Part shown: positions 29,916-40,630 of the stretch, piece after piece
Position numbering within the stretch: the stretch's first letter is position 1
Layout: every line of letters begins with the position of its first letter
Origin: Heterocephalus glaber
Lineage: Eukaryota > Chordata > Mammalia > Rodentia > Bathyergidae
Assembly (NCBI RefSeq): GCF_000247695.1
Contig: NW_004624804.1
Coordinates: forward strand, 10,663,491 to 10,727,490
Reading direction: 5' to 3'
Length of the DNA: 64,000 bases
Position numbers and translations under genes: made by a program
The notes under the pieces: model-generated
What the model was told of the DNA's origin: nothing
Seen by the model: only the letters and a program-made list of their open reading frames with translations
The model's database searches: none

Positions 29916-30076
29916 CCTGTTGTGAACTCTGAGATCCAAGATGCAGCTGGCATCTCCTGCATTGGGTGGTGTGGTCTGGAGAAAGACTGTAACATGCTGG
30001 TCATGGAACTTCTGGCACCCAGTATTGAAGACCTTTTCAGTTTCTACCCAAGAAGATTCACAATGAAAACTGTATT

Positions 30077-30229
30077 ATTTTTTTTTTTTTTGAGACAGGG
30101 CCTCGCTTTGTAGCTCAGGCTAACCTTGAACTCACTATGTAACCCAGGCTGGCCTTGAACTCACAGAGATCCTCCTGCCTCAACCTACCGAGTACTGGGA
30201 TTATGGACATGCCCCACCACGCCTGGCAG
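30077..30229 (-). repeat. B1-type SINE inside CSNK1A1 pseudogene
   Basis: Reverse copy inserted after RRFTMKTV; kinase homology resumes directly after it. Confidence 0.93.
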
Positions 30230-31035
30230 AAAAGTATTTGTGTTAGCTGACCAGATGATCAGTAGATTCCAAAATGTGCATATGAAGAATTTCATACCCA
30301 GAGACATTAACCAAAACAACTTCCTAATGAGTATTGGGTTTTGCTGTAATAAGTTATTCCTCACCAATTTGGGTTTAGCCAAAAAGTACAGACAACAGGA
30401 CAAGGCAATACATACCACACAGAGGAAGTAAGAACCTCACTGGCACTGCCCAATGATCTAGCATCAGTGTACATCTTGATATTGAGCAGAGTCACCAAGA
30501 TGACATGGAATCATTAGAATATGTTTTTATGTATTTTAATAGAACCAGCCTGCCATGGCAAGAACCAAAGGCTGCAACAAAACAGCAAAAATATGAAAAG
30601 ATCAGTGAAGAGAAAGATGTCCATTCCTGTTGAAGTTTCGTATGTGTTCCCTACAGAATTTTCCAAGCACTTGAACTATCGCTGTGAGCTCCACTTTGAG
30701 GACGCCCCAGATATCCTGTCTCTGAGGCAGCTACTCTGCATCATTTTCAAGACCCTGACCCACCAATCTGACTACACATTTGACTGGACACAGCTAAAGC
30801 AGAAAGCAGCACAGTGAGCAGCCTCTTCCAGGGTGCAGCAAGTCCAAACCCCCACCAGCAAGCAAACTGACAAAACCCGAAAGGAACACAAAAGGCTTCT
30901 AAGCATGAATCAAGGAACAGAAGAAGCAGAGCAGATGATGGGAGCAGCATTGCTTCCCCCCAAACCTAGAAATTTTAGTTCAGATCTATTGATTGTGGAC
31001 AACTATTTACTTGGTGTAAAAAACTTAATTTCAGA

Positions 31036-31190
31036 CCAGGAGTGGTGGCACACACCTGTAGTCCCAGCACTGGGGAGGCTAAGGCAGGAGGATCACTGCA
31101 AGTCTGACCCCAGGCTGGGCAACATATAATGATTTCAAGGCCCACCTGAACTGCATAGTGAGATACTGTCAAAAAACAACAATAACAATA
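31036..31190 (+). repeat. B1-type SINE
   Basis: Forward copy in the 3' UTR-like part of the CSNK1A1 pseudogene. Confidence 0.92.
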
Positions 31191-31436
31191 ACAAAATTTT
31201 AGAATAAATTGGCTTTGGGCAGCATTGGTGGTGCTATAGTCTGAGTCATAGCTGGCATAATGTTAAATATTAACTGAGGTAGTGAAACTTGATGTCCAGG
31301 TTATTAATGCATGTTTTCAAGTGGAAAAGTTAAGTAAATGGTTGACATGCATCCAAATTGGTAAAGAAATTCTGCATATGCCAATTGTTGCTTAAAACCT
31401 TTTATTTTGGGGTATACAGCTTTGATATCTCATTTT

Positions 31437-31598
31437 ATTTATTTCTTTGTTTGTTAAGACAAACTCCCACTATGTATTCCAGACTGGTCTTTATCTCACT
31501 ATGCAGGCCAGGCTGTCCTCAAATCAAGGTGATCCTCTTGCCTCAGCCTCCTGACTATTGGGACCACAGGCGTGTGCCACCACGCCTAGCTAGATCTC
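31437..31598 (-). repeat. B1-type SINE
   Basis: Reverse copy; the flanking 'atctcatttta' text is repeated on both sides, consistent with a target duplication. Confidence 0.9.
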
Positions 31599-31832
31599 AT
31601 TTTAGAAGAATGGCATGAACAGTCTTCAGTCACAGTTGTGATGGTCCTAAGTGCTCATAATTGTATTAAAGACAGAATTCTTCTAAAGGCAGTTTTTGCC
31701 TCTATAGCAAGGCTAGAGCAATTAAAAAGTCAAAAGCAAAGAGGAAGAAATTAGGTCTTAGGTAGCATGATTAACATAAGAACCCCACACTTCCTCTTAA
31801 GGAAGTGTGTCCTTAAGTCTAAAATAACTTTC

Positions 31833-31945
31833 AGAGCTGAGGATGTAGCTCAGTGGCACAGCGCCTACACGGCAAGCACGAGGTCCTGGGTCCAATCCCC
31901 AGTACAAAAAACCAAAACCAAAAACAAAAACAAAACTACCTTTCC
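31833..31945 (+). repeat. ID-type SINE
   Basis: Forward, diverged subtype ('gctgaggatgtagctcagtgg') with a long A-rich (aaaac)n tail. Confidence 0.88.
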
Positions 31946-32394
31946 ATAAGCCCCCACCCATACTCAAGAACAGGAAAAAGTCCTGGCCAGAAAAAAGTCC
32001 AAGGTTGGGATGGAAGGCAGCCAGGGAGCCAGTCAGATTCCAGAGGCCTCCGTGAACAGGAGCCTGATAAAAGGAGGTATGGACCAGAAATCTGCCAGTA
32101 TTTCACTTTGGAATACTCCCTACTTGTCCAGAGTAACTGTCTGTCATCTCTCTTCCCCCTTTCCCCACCTTCAAATAAATTGTCTTCTTTTATTTAGAAA
32201 AAAAATTATTTAAATGGTTGGCTTTTGTTTGCAAGCCAGCTGATATGATAGTAACCAAGGATTCTGGTGTCTGAGCCTATGAAAAACTCTGCCTGGTTAA
32301 CTATCCTAGAAATAGCAGCACCCAAAGGGAAACTTAAGAAAAACTCAGTGGCTAGTGGATTATTCTTAGGACTGCATTAAATCTATAATGTTCT

Positions 32395-32525
32395 TTTTGT
32401 TTGTTTGGTTTGGTTTTGGAGACAGGGTCTCACCGTGTAGTTTGTGCTGGCCTTGGATTCCCTGTGGAGCCCAGGCTGGCCTCAAACTTGCAGTGATGCT
32501 CTGGCATCGACCTAAGTGCTGGGAT
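32395..32525 (-). repeat. B1-type SINE
   Basis: Reverse copy preceded by (gttt)n-type tail sequence. Confidence 0.85.
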
Positions 32526-32599
32526 TGATACAGGACCTCCAAATGATATAGGGGAAATAATATAACTCCCAACCTGCTAGATATCCAATATGCTGACTT

Positions 32600-33240
32600 T
32601 GTGTTCCCCAAATTGAATAATGAATTCTGACGAACAGAGTTAAGTTGGAAATTTTTGAGAGAGACAGCTCCTGAGACAGGAGAGGACCTGGAAAATGAGT
32701 CGCTACAGATTGGTACCGGGGATCGAACTCAGGACCTTGCACTTTCGAGGAAGGTGTTGGAACCACTGAGCTAAATCCCTGGTCCTCGGACTCCACTTTA
32801 TAGTGGAAGCATAATAGAGCAAAATCAAGGTGGGTACAACATAGGACAAAACCATGATCAACCGATAAGATTACAAGCATAGCAGTTTAGGTAATATTGA
32901 TCCAATGGGGAAGCAGGTCACATAGCAAGGGTCCATGGAAAGAAAAAGGACGTCTTTTGGAAGAGATGAATCAGGAGGTCCTGGTCCCACCCAGGTAACT
33001 GATGCCTCTCTAGACTTCACTGGTCCAGGCAATACCAACTATAGTATATTCTTTATCCCTAGGGGATGCATGTAGGCCTGGTCATTCCATCTTTATCTTG
33101 AGGCCTGGCCTTGAATGCACCTCCAACTGCAGTAGTAATGTGTTCTTATCTTCCACACTACTTCCAGGGACCAGCCCTGTTTGTTTGCCTATTATACTTC
33201 TACCTAATTTACCTGTCTATAATAGGATTATAGGTGTATG
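32600..33240 (-). repeat. Solo retroviral-type LTR, copy 2 (reverse)
   Basis: Reverse complement of the family seen at 28,683-29,322: shared blocks include 'taatattgatccaatgggg' and 'ttatcttgaggcctggcc'. An ID SINE interrupts it at 32,708-32,790. No internal genes. Confidence 0.6.
32708..32790 (-). repeat. ID-type SINE
   Basis: Reverse copy nested in the reverse LTR. Confidence 0.92.
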
Positions 33241-33298
33241 CTAATACCCCTGGCTCCCATACACATCTTGATTAATCTTTATTATCATAATGTTCTTG

Positions 33299-33390
33299 AT
33301 TTTTTTTTTTTTTTGGTACTGGGGATTGAACTCAGGACCTTCCGCTTTCAAGGCAGGCAGTGGAACCACTGAGCTAAATCCCTGGCCCCA
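33299..33390 (-). repeat. ID-type SINE
   Basis: Reverse copy with a T14 tail; 'ttcttgat' is repeated on both flanks. Confidence 0.93.
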
Positions 33391-33644
33391 TTCTTGATAT
33401 TTTTTAGAAAGTATATTTGTTAAGGAAAAATTAGTTAACATCTTACAACTGAACACTTATGTATGTTACTTAGATAAATGTAATCACTATAAACATCTGT
33501 ATGATCTGAGATTTTATTTTTATTTTGAAATGGTCCCTTTTTTGTTTACATATTCATTAAAAACTAAAAACTTTCTGTGAAAAAAATGAGATGTTTTAAA
33601 GAACAAAACGCCTTGCTGAGTTACTATGAAATAAAAATCTCAAT

Positions 33645-33715
33645 TGGGGGGGGGGGCAATTTTTTTGTGTGTGTGAGGCAGGCAGCAGAACCACTGAGCT
33701 AAATCCCTAACCCTC
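33645..33715 (-). repeat. ID-type SINE, internally deleted
   Basis: A G10 run and T-rich tail lead into the ID head 'gaaccactgagctaaatccc'; the middle is missing. Confidence 0.7.
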
Positions 33716-34417
33716 AATTTTCTGATACACTAAAAAATATCTCAGAGAAGTGAGATATTTCAATGGGTTAGAATGGCATTAGAAAAACAAAGCCTTTCTG
33801 CCCACAAATCAAAAGTGGCATGTAATCTCTACAGGGTTGTCAATTCTGGAATTGGGTCAAGTTGTACAAAACCCAAACTCTGTGTAAAGGCCTATAAAAG
33901 TTAAGTCTGGAGTCAACTGCATTTACCATCATGCCATGCCCAGGAAGACCATAACCCCAGCGTCCTTCTACTCTGACTTACAGTTCAGATGGCAATGGGG
34001 TGGGGTAAAAATGTGACAAGAAGCACATAAATGAAATAAGAATGAACTCCTAGACTCTGGGCTGGAGAAGCCTTAGATCCCTCCCTACAGCCCATACATT
34101 AATCCCTACAACATCCCTGCCATGGGGCCATCTAGTTTAGGCTTGGATGCTCCAGTGATCAGGAGCTCACCTTCTCCATTTTCTTTATATTATGCAAAAA
34201 TCTGATTTTAACTCATTAATCCTGGTCATGCCCAGTGGAACCATTCAGAAATATGCACATATACTACCTACTTGATAGCCCATGGGAATTTGAATGCATT
34301 TATCACTTTTTCTTCATAATTTTCTTTCTATTCACTCTTCTGAACACACTGAGAACCTTGTGCTCTGAGCAGACTGTAGTCCTCCAGGACAGAATTGACT
34401 GGACCTGTTGCCTTCCT

Positions 34418-34505
34418 CATTTTTTTTTTTTTGGTACCGGGGATCAAACTCCAGACCTTGCGCTTGTGAGGCAGGTGGCGGCACCACTGAGCTAAATCCC
34501 TGGCC
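34418..34505 (-). repeat. ID-type SINE
   Basis: Reverse full-length copy flanked by 'ccttcctcattttt' on both sides. Confidence 0.94.
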
Positions 34506-34519
34506 TAGCCTTCCTCATT

Positions 34520-34830
34520 TTTATAAGGACAGGTAGAAATTTTGTAGGCAGTACTGTAGGCCAAGCCCTCAAGAGTCAGTGCAGAAGATGAGAACACATC
34601 AAAACTGGCTGGAGGTGTATCCATTGACTGCCAGGCCTCAAGATAAAGATGAAAGGCCTACATACCTCTGAGGGATAAACAAAGGCTTTAGTGCCACCCT
34701 TTTGAGATCCATAAATGAACCAGTAGCTCCTTAAGGGTGGGGCATCTCTTCCCAACCTCTAAGACTAAGACTGCTAAGACAAAGACAAGACTAAAACTGT
34801 GGTTATCACACCAAGGTTAAAGATGTCATC
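34520..34830 (+). repeat. Partial retroviral-type LTR, copy 3
   Basis: Shares the 5' half of the family at 28,683 and 60,965 (for instance 'agtcagtgcagaagatgag' and 'ccaggcctcaagata'), then diverges. Confidence 0.55.
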
Positions 34831-34849
34831 CATGTAGGTTTGGGAGCTA

Positions 34850-34893
34850 CATCTACCGGGGATGGAACTCGGGACCTTGTGCTTGTGAGGCAG
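34850..34893 (-). repeat. ID-type SINE fragment
   Basis: Only the central block 'accggggatggaactcggga' to 'gaggca' remains. Confidence 0.7.
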
Positions 34894-35486
34894 AGTGGAA
34901 TCTTTTTGACAAATCTTTCTGACTCATGGTTGAATGAATCTGCAGATGTGGAGCCCTGGGAGAGAGTACTGACTACAGAACATGTTGGGTCAGGCAGCTA
35001 CAGGAACAAGGAAGATTCCCCAAACCAGAATGAAATATTTGGCAACCACATGATGCAGTTGGTTAAGTGATCCTTTTGCTGCTCTGGATTCAGGGAATGT
35101 GCTAACTGAGTGGTTAGGTTTTTAGCAAAGGTATCAGCCTGTTTGAATTTTTGTGGTTACTGCTTTTAGTTGCATAAAGTTCAACAAGGGAAAGACAAGT
35201 TCCAACCTATGAATGACAAAAAGCAGAGAAAAACAGACCAGCAAACTGAAATTACAGGGGTCCAGAACAAAACATTAATCATGTGTCCTGCTTGAAATGG
35301 GTGAGGCTGGAGAGATGATTGGAATTCTCTGATCCGGCAATTGGAATGAATATATTCCTAGGAAGGCCAAAGCCGTTGACAATTCTGAAACATCCTCTTA
35401 CAGGGCAACCTCTACCTGACAAAGACAGAGAAGAGATCTCCCTTGGAGATGTCTGATTATTTTTTCCCTTTTTGGTTTGCCCTTTG

Positions 35487-35607
35487 TTTTTTGTTTGTTT
35501 GTTTGTTTGTTTTGGGGGTTTGGGGGTTTTTTGGTACCGGGGATCGAACTTGGGACCTCGCGCTTGCGAGGCAGGTGGCAGAACCACTGAACTAAATCCC
35601 TAGCCCT
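35487..35607 (-). repeat. ID-type SINE with perfect duplication
   Basis: Reverse copy with a (gttt)n tail, flanked by ggtttgccctttg at 35,474-35,486 and 35,608-35,620. Confidence 0.95.
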
Positions 35608-35844
35608 GGTTTGCCCTTTGTGACTGAGACAGTTACTGCCTACAAGCTAATTATTTCCCACAGGTTCCTTGGAGACAGGTGAGCTCAGGCAATGAGCTGT
35701 GTCTAGTGAATTGTAACTGACCACAAAATTGAACAGCTTCCAAATTTCCCTCTGAAAGTCTCTTCCCTGTGGAGGCCACCTGGAAACTGAACATTGAGAT
35801 GACAGCATCATAAGGCCACAATAGCCTGCAGTTCCATATAACCT

Positions 35845-36030
35845 CACAGCACTTAGAGTTGATCCTCATTATCTGCAAGTTCTGTACTGTGATTGCCTAG
35901 TCACTGACTTTACTGTATCCCCCAAATCAACACTTGCAGCATTTTTGAAGTCACCTGAGGGGTCAGAGTTAAATAACAGACACGTGGAGAACACTGAAAA
36001 GTCTGAGTCAGTTGATGCACACATTCCCAG
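35845..36030. repeat. Possible old DNA-transposon-like fragment
   Basis: Text such as 'tcctcattatctgcaagttc' and 'cccccaaatcaacacttgc' resembles an old mammalian DNA transposon; the family is not assigned. Confidence 0.3.
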
Positions 36031-36163
36031 CCAACAAGGCAGTGTTCTGCCTTCTTGTTTCTGCTCCCATACTATAAATTACTGTCCTTTTCCAGGCTAG
36101 TGTCACATTTTTTGCCTTTTTATGCTTTTTGTTGGAAATTTCACTGTTTAAAAATGGCCCTCA

Positions 36164-36250
36164 GGGCCGGGGATTTAGTTCAGGGGTTCTGCCACCTACC
36201 TCGCAAGTGCAAAGTCCCAAGTTCGACCCCCGGTACCAAAAAAAAAAAAA
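36164..36250 (+). repeat. ID-type SINE running into the assembly gap
   Basis: Forward copy whose A tail ends at the first N. Confidence 0.93.
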
Positions 36251-36449
36251 NNNNNNNNNNNNNNNNNNNNNNNNNNNNNNNNNNNNNNNNNNNNNNNNNN
36301 NNNNNNNNNNNNNNNNNNNNNNNNNNNNNNNNNNNNNNNNNNNNNNNNNNNNNNNNNNNNNNNNNNNNNNNNNNNNNNNNNNNNNNNNNNNNNNNNNNNN
36401 NNNNNNNNNNNNNNNNNNNNNNNNNNNNNNNNNNNNNNNNNNNNNNNNN
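36251..36449. other. Assembly gap (199 N)
   Basis: An unsequenced run between an ID A tail on the left and a reverse B1 on the right. Translations across it are meaningless. Confidence 1.
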
Positions 36450-36555
36450 TGAACTCACTATGTAGCACAGGCTGGCCTTGAACTTGCAGCAATCCTCCTG
36501 CCTCTGCCTCCCATGTGCTGGGATTACAGGCACTTGCCACACATACCTGGCTTAA
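36450..36555 (-). repeat. B1-type SINE, truncated by the gap
   Basis: Reverse copy starting at 'tgaactcactatgtagc'; its T-rich start is presumably in the gap. Confidence 0.9.
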
Positions 36556-36862
36556 ATAATATATATTAAATAGGTATCTATAAAAAGAAACACACAAAAA
36601 GAAGGCTATGTATGATCATTTGATAAAAATGTAGTCAGGCAAATGGAGAGGTCAAGTACGTAGCTGAATACTGTAGTTCCCCTGAAGTTTTATAGAGAGG
36701 TCTGGGCTGAAAATGGAATTGAACGTAATTAGCATATATCACATGGTAGCTTGAAACAATAAAAATGGATAAACTTAGCGAGGGTTATAGAGTAAGAGCA
36801 AAAATACCTGAGAACCATACATTTAAAGCTTGGAAAGATGACCTGCAACAAAAATGGAGAGG

Positions 36863-37030
36863 GCCGGGTGTGGGGATGCATGCCTATGATCCCAGTACTC
36901 GGGAGGCTGAGGTAGGAGGAGCGCTGTGAGTTTGAGGCCACCCTGGGGTACACAGTGAGTTCAAGGACAGCCTGGACTATACAGTGAGGCCCTGTCTCAA
37001 AAGAGAGAGAGAGAGAGAGAGAGAGAGAAG
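36863..37030 (+). repeat. B1-type SINE with (GA)n tail
   Basis: Forward full-length copy whose tail has become a GA microsatellite at 37,001-37,028. Confidence 0.93.
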
Positions 37031-37079
37031 GGAAAAAAAAGGAAAGTGGAGGGAAAATCATCCAAAGGAAAACCTGAAG

Positions 37080-37167
37080 GGCCAGGGATTTAGCTCAGTG
37101 GTTCTGCTGCCTGCCTCACAAGCGCAAGCTTCTGAGTTCGATCCCCAGGACCAAAAAAAAAAAAAAA
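37080..37167 (+). repeat. ID-type SINE
   Basis: Forward copy flanked by 'aaaggaaaacctgaa' on both sides. Confidence 0.94.
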
Positions 37168-37179
37168 GGAAAACCTGAA

Positions 37180-38050
37180 AAGAGGTCATTTAGCCAGAAA
37201 AGTAAAAACTTTCAATGAAGGCTCACAGTCAAAACAATCTGTGAGGACTTCTGGGAAAATGGCAGAGCTGCAATTCAGCCTCTCTGATTCAGAATCCAGA
37301 CTCTGGAAAAAAACAACTTGGGGAAGACAAAAAGAGAAAAGTAGATCCCTAGGAATCAGGAAGGATCTGACAGGAAAATTAAAAGCCTGCTGAGAACCGA
37401 AGACACAGAACACAGTATGAGAATGTGTAGAAGGGAAGGGACAGCACTTTCTCCCTGGGTCCGACTCAGCTGATGGGCACAGAAAAGGGACAATGAATTT
37501 ACCGAGGCAAAGTGAAACCCGGGGATGCCAGAGGGCTTTGGAGCGAAATGCAGAGGTGGAACAGACCAGCAGGTACTGTGATCTTCAGGGAGAGCACGGG
37601 ATCCTGCTCCCATGTAAGTCCCTCAGCAACCAAGAGCTGGGGAGGGACTCCATTCCAAGCACCTGCCATACCCCTGGAGAGTGCTGGGTTGGGCACCATT
37701 CCAGGGAAGGGTTGACTGTTTGCACCCAGGACTCAGAGCAGCCTCAGAAAGGGTTCACTTCAGGGCTCCCAGTGTTATGTCTCAAAAGTAACTGGGCAAG
37801 AGGTTGCCGGAGGAGACAGCTGCAGTCAGGGAGGAGGCTGGAAAGAGACACCTTGAGGGGTCTGAGCTGAAGGACACAGGCCCCGCCCCCATGGCCAGAG
37901 GCCAGGCTCAGCCTGAGCTGCTCTGGATTTGAAAGTCTGGGCATTGATGCCCGTTGCCTAATCCTACTGCTGCTGGTGCTTGCATCCAGCACAGATCTTG
38001 GGTCTGATCTCCTTCTTTATCTACCAGCATGAGCAGGGACGTGTTTCAAC
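37180..38050 (+). other. GC-richer unassigned block, possibly an L1 5' UTR fragment
   Basis: The start ('gaggacttctgggaaaatgg') resembles the opening of L1 5' UTRs. The following 800 bp is SINE-free, relatively GC-rich and without a recognised protein. It ends against an ID/B1 pair. Confidence 0.3.
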
Positions 38051-38127
38051 TTGGACACTGCCCCCAAAATTATAGATCCTGGAAGAAAACCACATCTTCA
38101 AAATCACAGAGAAAATTGTCTTTACTC

Positions 38128-38362
38128 TTTTTTGGTACTGGGGATTGAACTTGGGACCTTAGGCTTCGAGGCAGGAGGTGGAACCACTGAGCTAAATCCC
38201 CGGCCCTTCTTTACTTTTTTTAAAGACAAGGTCTCCCTGTGTAGTTCAGGCTGGCCTTGAACTCACTATGTGGCCCAGGCTGGTCTCAAACTCACAGCGA
38301 TCCTCCTGCCTCAGCTTCCTGAGTGCGGAGATTACAGGTGTGCACCACCATGCCTGGACATT
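38128..38362 (-). repeat. ID-type SINE next to B1-type SINE
   Basis: Reverse ID (38,128-38,207) directly followed by reverse B1 (38,215-38,362). Confidence 0.93.
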
Positions 38363-38473
38363 GCTTTGTTTTGCTTTTCATTGTTTTCTTTCCTTTCCTC
38401 CTTTCTTCTTCACCAGTTTATTGAGGTTTGGGGAATATTTTGTCTTTTTTCCTGCTTATCTTTCTTTCTTTCT

Positions 38474-38557
38474 TTCTTTTTTGGTACCGGGGATCAAACT
38501 CCGGTCCTTGCGTTTGCACAACAGGCAGCGAAACCGCTGAGCTAAATCCCCGGCCTC
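38474..38557 (-). repeat. ID-type SINE
   Basis: Reverse copy preceded by a (tttc)n tail; 'cctgcttatct' repeats on both flanks. Confidence 0.93.
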
Positions 38558-39114
38558 CTGCTTATCTCTTACTTCATTTTTTTCTCTTCTGCCTTTTTAT
38601 TTTTCTTCATTTAATTTTTCTGTCTTATTTTTACTTCCCATACAATTCTTTTTTTTATCCCTCTGTTTTTTTCTGGAAGCAAAAGCTTTATTGGTACACT
38701 TTAGATATACGTAACGTTAACACTCATCATAGGGAATTTGCACCTGTACATGCTAAATCCCGGCTCTTCTTTTTTTCCTATTCCCCCTTCCCTTCACCCC
38801 CTCCCATACACAAAAGTTTTGTTTCCATTTTTCCTTCTCTTTTCACTTTTTTCTTGTCCCTTCCTTCCTTTTGCTCTCCCCCTCCTTTGTTCCCTTCTCA
38901 TTTGAAAATTTCTCCCCGTTTCCTAACATCAATTATAGATTTTAGTCCTTGTTTCCACTTTCACACACCAGAGAAAAAATGTGGTATTTAAATACGTGTG
39001 TCCGACTTATTTCACTTAAGAGTATGGTCTCAAGGTCCATCCATTTAGGTATAAATGTCTCCAGCTCATCCTTCTTTATGGCAGATAGTACTGCACTGTA
39101 TTAAAAAAAACCAC

Positions 39115-39220
39115 ATTGGGCCTGGAATTTAGTTCAGTGGTGCCATCGCCTGCCTCGCAAGCACCAGGTCCTGAGTTCGATCCCCAGTACCAAAAAAAAA
39201 AACAAAACAAAAAACCAAAA
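39115..39220 (+). repeat. ID-type SINE in L1 3' UTR
   Basis: Forward copy at the 'ccacat' position of the L1 3' UTR, the same element position hit in another L1 at 50,014. Confidence 0.93.
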
Positions 39221-39324
39221 AAACACATCTCCTTTATCCACTCATCAGTTGATGGGCATCTGGGCTATTTCCAAGATCTAGCTGTTACAAACTATGCTGC
39301 TATAAATACGGGTGTATGCAACAC

Positions 39325-39705
39325 ATCAAGGTGTGGATCAGTTTTGCTCAGTTTGAATTGTATCTGAGGAAAGAAGGGAGTGTAGCCAAATGCAGAAAAA
39401 TTTGCAAAGAAGCTAACAAAACCATGCAGAGCTGTGAAGAAAAGGAACAGAGGCTTATGCTGCTGGAATACTATCGCAGCTTTCAAGAAGAAGCACATCA
39501 AATAAGGAGAGAATGGACAAACTCATGCCTGAGAAAGTCAAGAACAGAAGAAAGGTCCAGGTGGATGATGGGTTCCATACAGGTTGCAAAGAATGTCTTC
39601 AGCTGCTGACCAAGGCCAAGCTCTAGAAGAAACAGCAGCAGGAAAAGGAGTCTGCTGAGCAGGATCTGGATAAGAACATCACTGAGAGTGAATCCTGATA
39701 TTTTG
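39325..39705 (+). pseudogene. CRNKL1P: CRNKL1 (crooked-neck-like 1) 3'-end processed pseudogene
   Basis: A fragment of the C-terminal coding end of the spliceosomal HAT-repeat protein CRNKL1: VWISFAQFEL, EEANKT-like text (KEANKTMQSCEEKEQRLML), then in another frame MPEKVK, an internal deletion, and KKQQQEKESAEQDLDK ending SES-stop. An AATAAA-like stretch near 39,735 may be its signal. Intronless, frameshifted, about 370 bp, inserted into an L1 3' UTR: L1 homology stops at about 39,315 and resumes at about 39,745. Confidence 0.85.
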
Positions 39706-39967
39706 CATATTGACAAATGTATTATTTTAATCAATAAATACTTTGGTGTGCATATATTCCTGTGGTATGATGCTTTTAATTCTTTTGGGAAGATTCCAAG
39801 AAGGGGAATGCCTGGGTCAAATGGAAGCTCCAGTTTTAGTTTTTTGATGAATCTCCATACTGATTTCCATAGTGGTTGCACCTGTCTACACTCCCACCAA
39901 TAGTGGAGAAAGGTTCCTTTTTCCCCACAGGCTGTCCAGCATTTGTTACTGGTTGATTTCTTTCTTT

Positions 39968-40058
39968 CTTTTTTTTTCTTTGCTACGGGGGATCAAACTC
40001 AAGACCTTGCTCTTGCAAGGCAAGTGTGGTGCCACTGACCTAAATCCTCAGCCCTAGG
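39968..40058 (-). repeat. ID-type SINE
   Basis: Reverse copy; 'ggttgatttctt' repeats on both flanks. Confidence 0.92.
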
Positions 40059-40588
40059 TTGATTTCTTGATAACAGCCATTTTTCTGGAGTGAGATGGAA
40101 TCTCAGCACTGTTTTAGATTGCATATCTTCAATGACCAGTGATGCTGAACATTTTTTCATATGTTTATTTGCTGTTTCTACTTCTTCGTCTGAAGTATCT
40201 ATTTGAAATGTCCATTTTTGGATTGGGTCTTTAAAATTGGGAAGTCTGCAGACCACACAGGAAATACTACAAAGAATCAACAACTGAGACTTCACCTTAT
40301 TAAAAAGCTTTTGCACAGCAAGAGAAGCCATCAACAGAGTGAAGAGGCAACCCTTGAGTGTGGGAAAAATTTTTTTTAACCAGCTAGTTAGATAAAGGAC
40401 TATTATCTAGAATATATAAAGAACTCAAAAAAAAATCTGAGCCCCCCAAAATATAAAAAGCCAATCCAAAAATGAGCATCTGAAGTGAAAAGACACTTCT
40501 CAGATGAAGAATTGGAGACAGCAAATAAATATATGAAAACTGTTCAACATCACTGGTCATTCAAGAGATGCAAATTAAAACAACGTTG

Positions 40589-40630
40589 AGAGGGCCAGGG
40601 ATTTAGCTCAGTGGTTTCGTTACCTGCATC
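40589..40630 (+). repeat. ID-type SINE, 5' fragment
   Basis: Only 'gggccagggatttagctcag' through 'gttacctgc' remains; it marks the break between L1 and the next block. Confidence 0.75.

Larger units (their letters stand above)
29480..31690 (+). pseudogene. CSNK1A1P: CSNK1A1 (casein kinase I alpha) processed pseudogene
   Basis: An intronless copy of the casein kinase I alpha mRNA: a 5' UTR-like start, then [59 protein letters not shown], ending with 3' UTR-like sequence to about 31,690. Frameshifts, stops and internal deletions are scattered through it, and conserved catalytic-loop text is altered ([12 protein letters not shown] for HRDIKPDNFL). Three later SINEs split the kinase or 3' UTR text: ID at 29,825-29,917, B1 at 30,077-30,229, B1 at 31,437-31,598; a B1 at 31,036-31,190 also sits in the 3' UTR. 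Non-functional retrocopy. Confidence 0.92.
38677..40600 (-). mobile_element. L1 3' portion (3' UTR and end of ORF2), interrupted
   Basis: On the minus strand: end of ORF2 (peptide text TANKHMKKCSASLVI in one frame), then the 3' UTR and an AATAAA signal with tail near 38,680. It is interrupted by ID SINEs at 39,115 and 39,968 and by a CRNKL1 retropseudogene at 39,325-39,705. Several stops; not active. Confidence 0.8.

Noticed and set aside
36055..36597. ORFs spanning the N run
   Set aside because: Artefacts of translating Ns as open codons.
36978..37029. Arg-Glu repeat peptide and other low-complexity ORFs at GA, CT, CA and TC tracts
   Set aside because: Direct translations of microsatellites.
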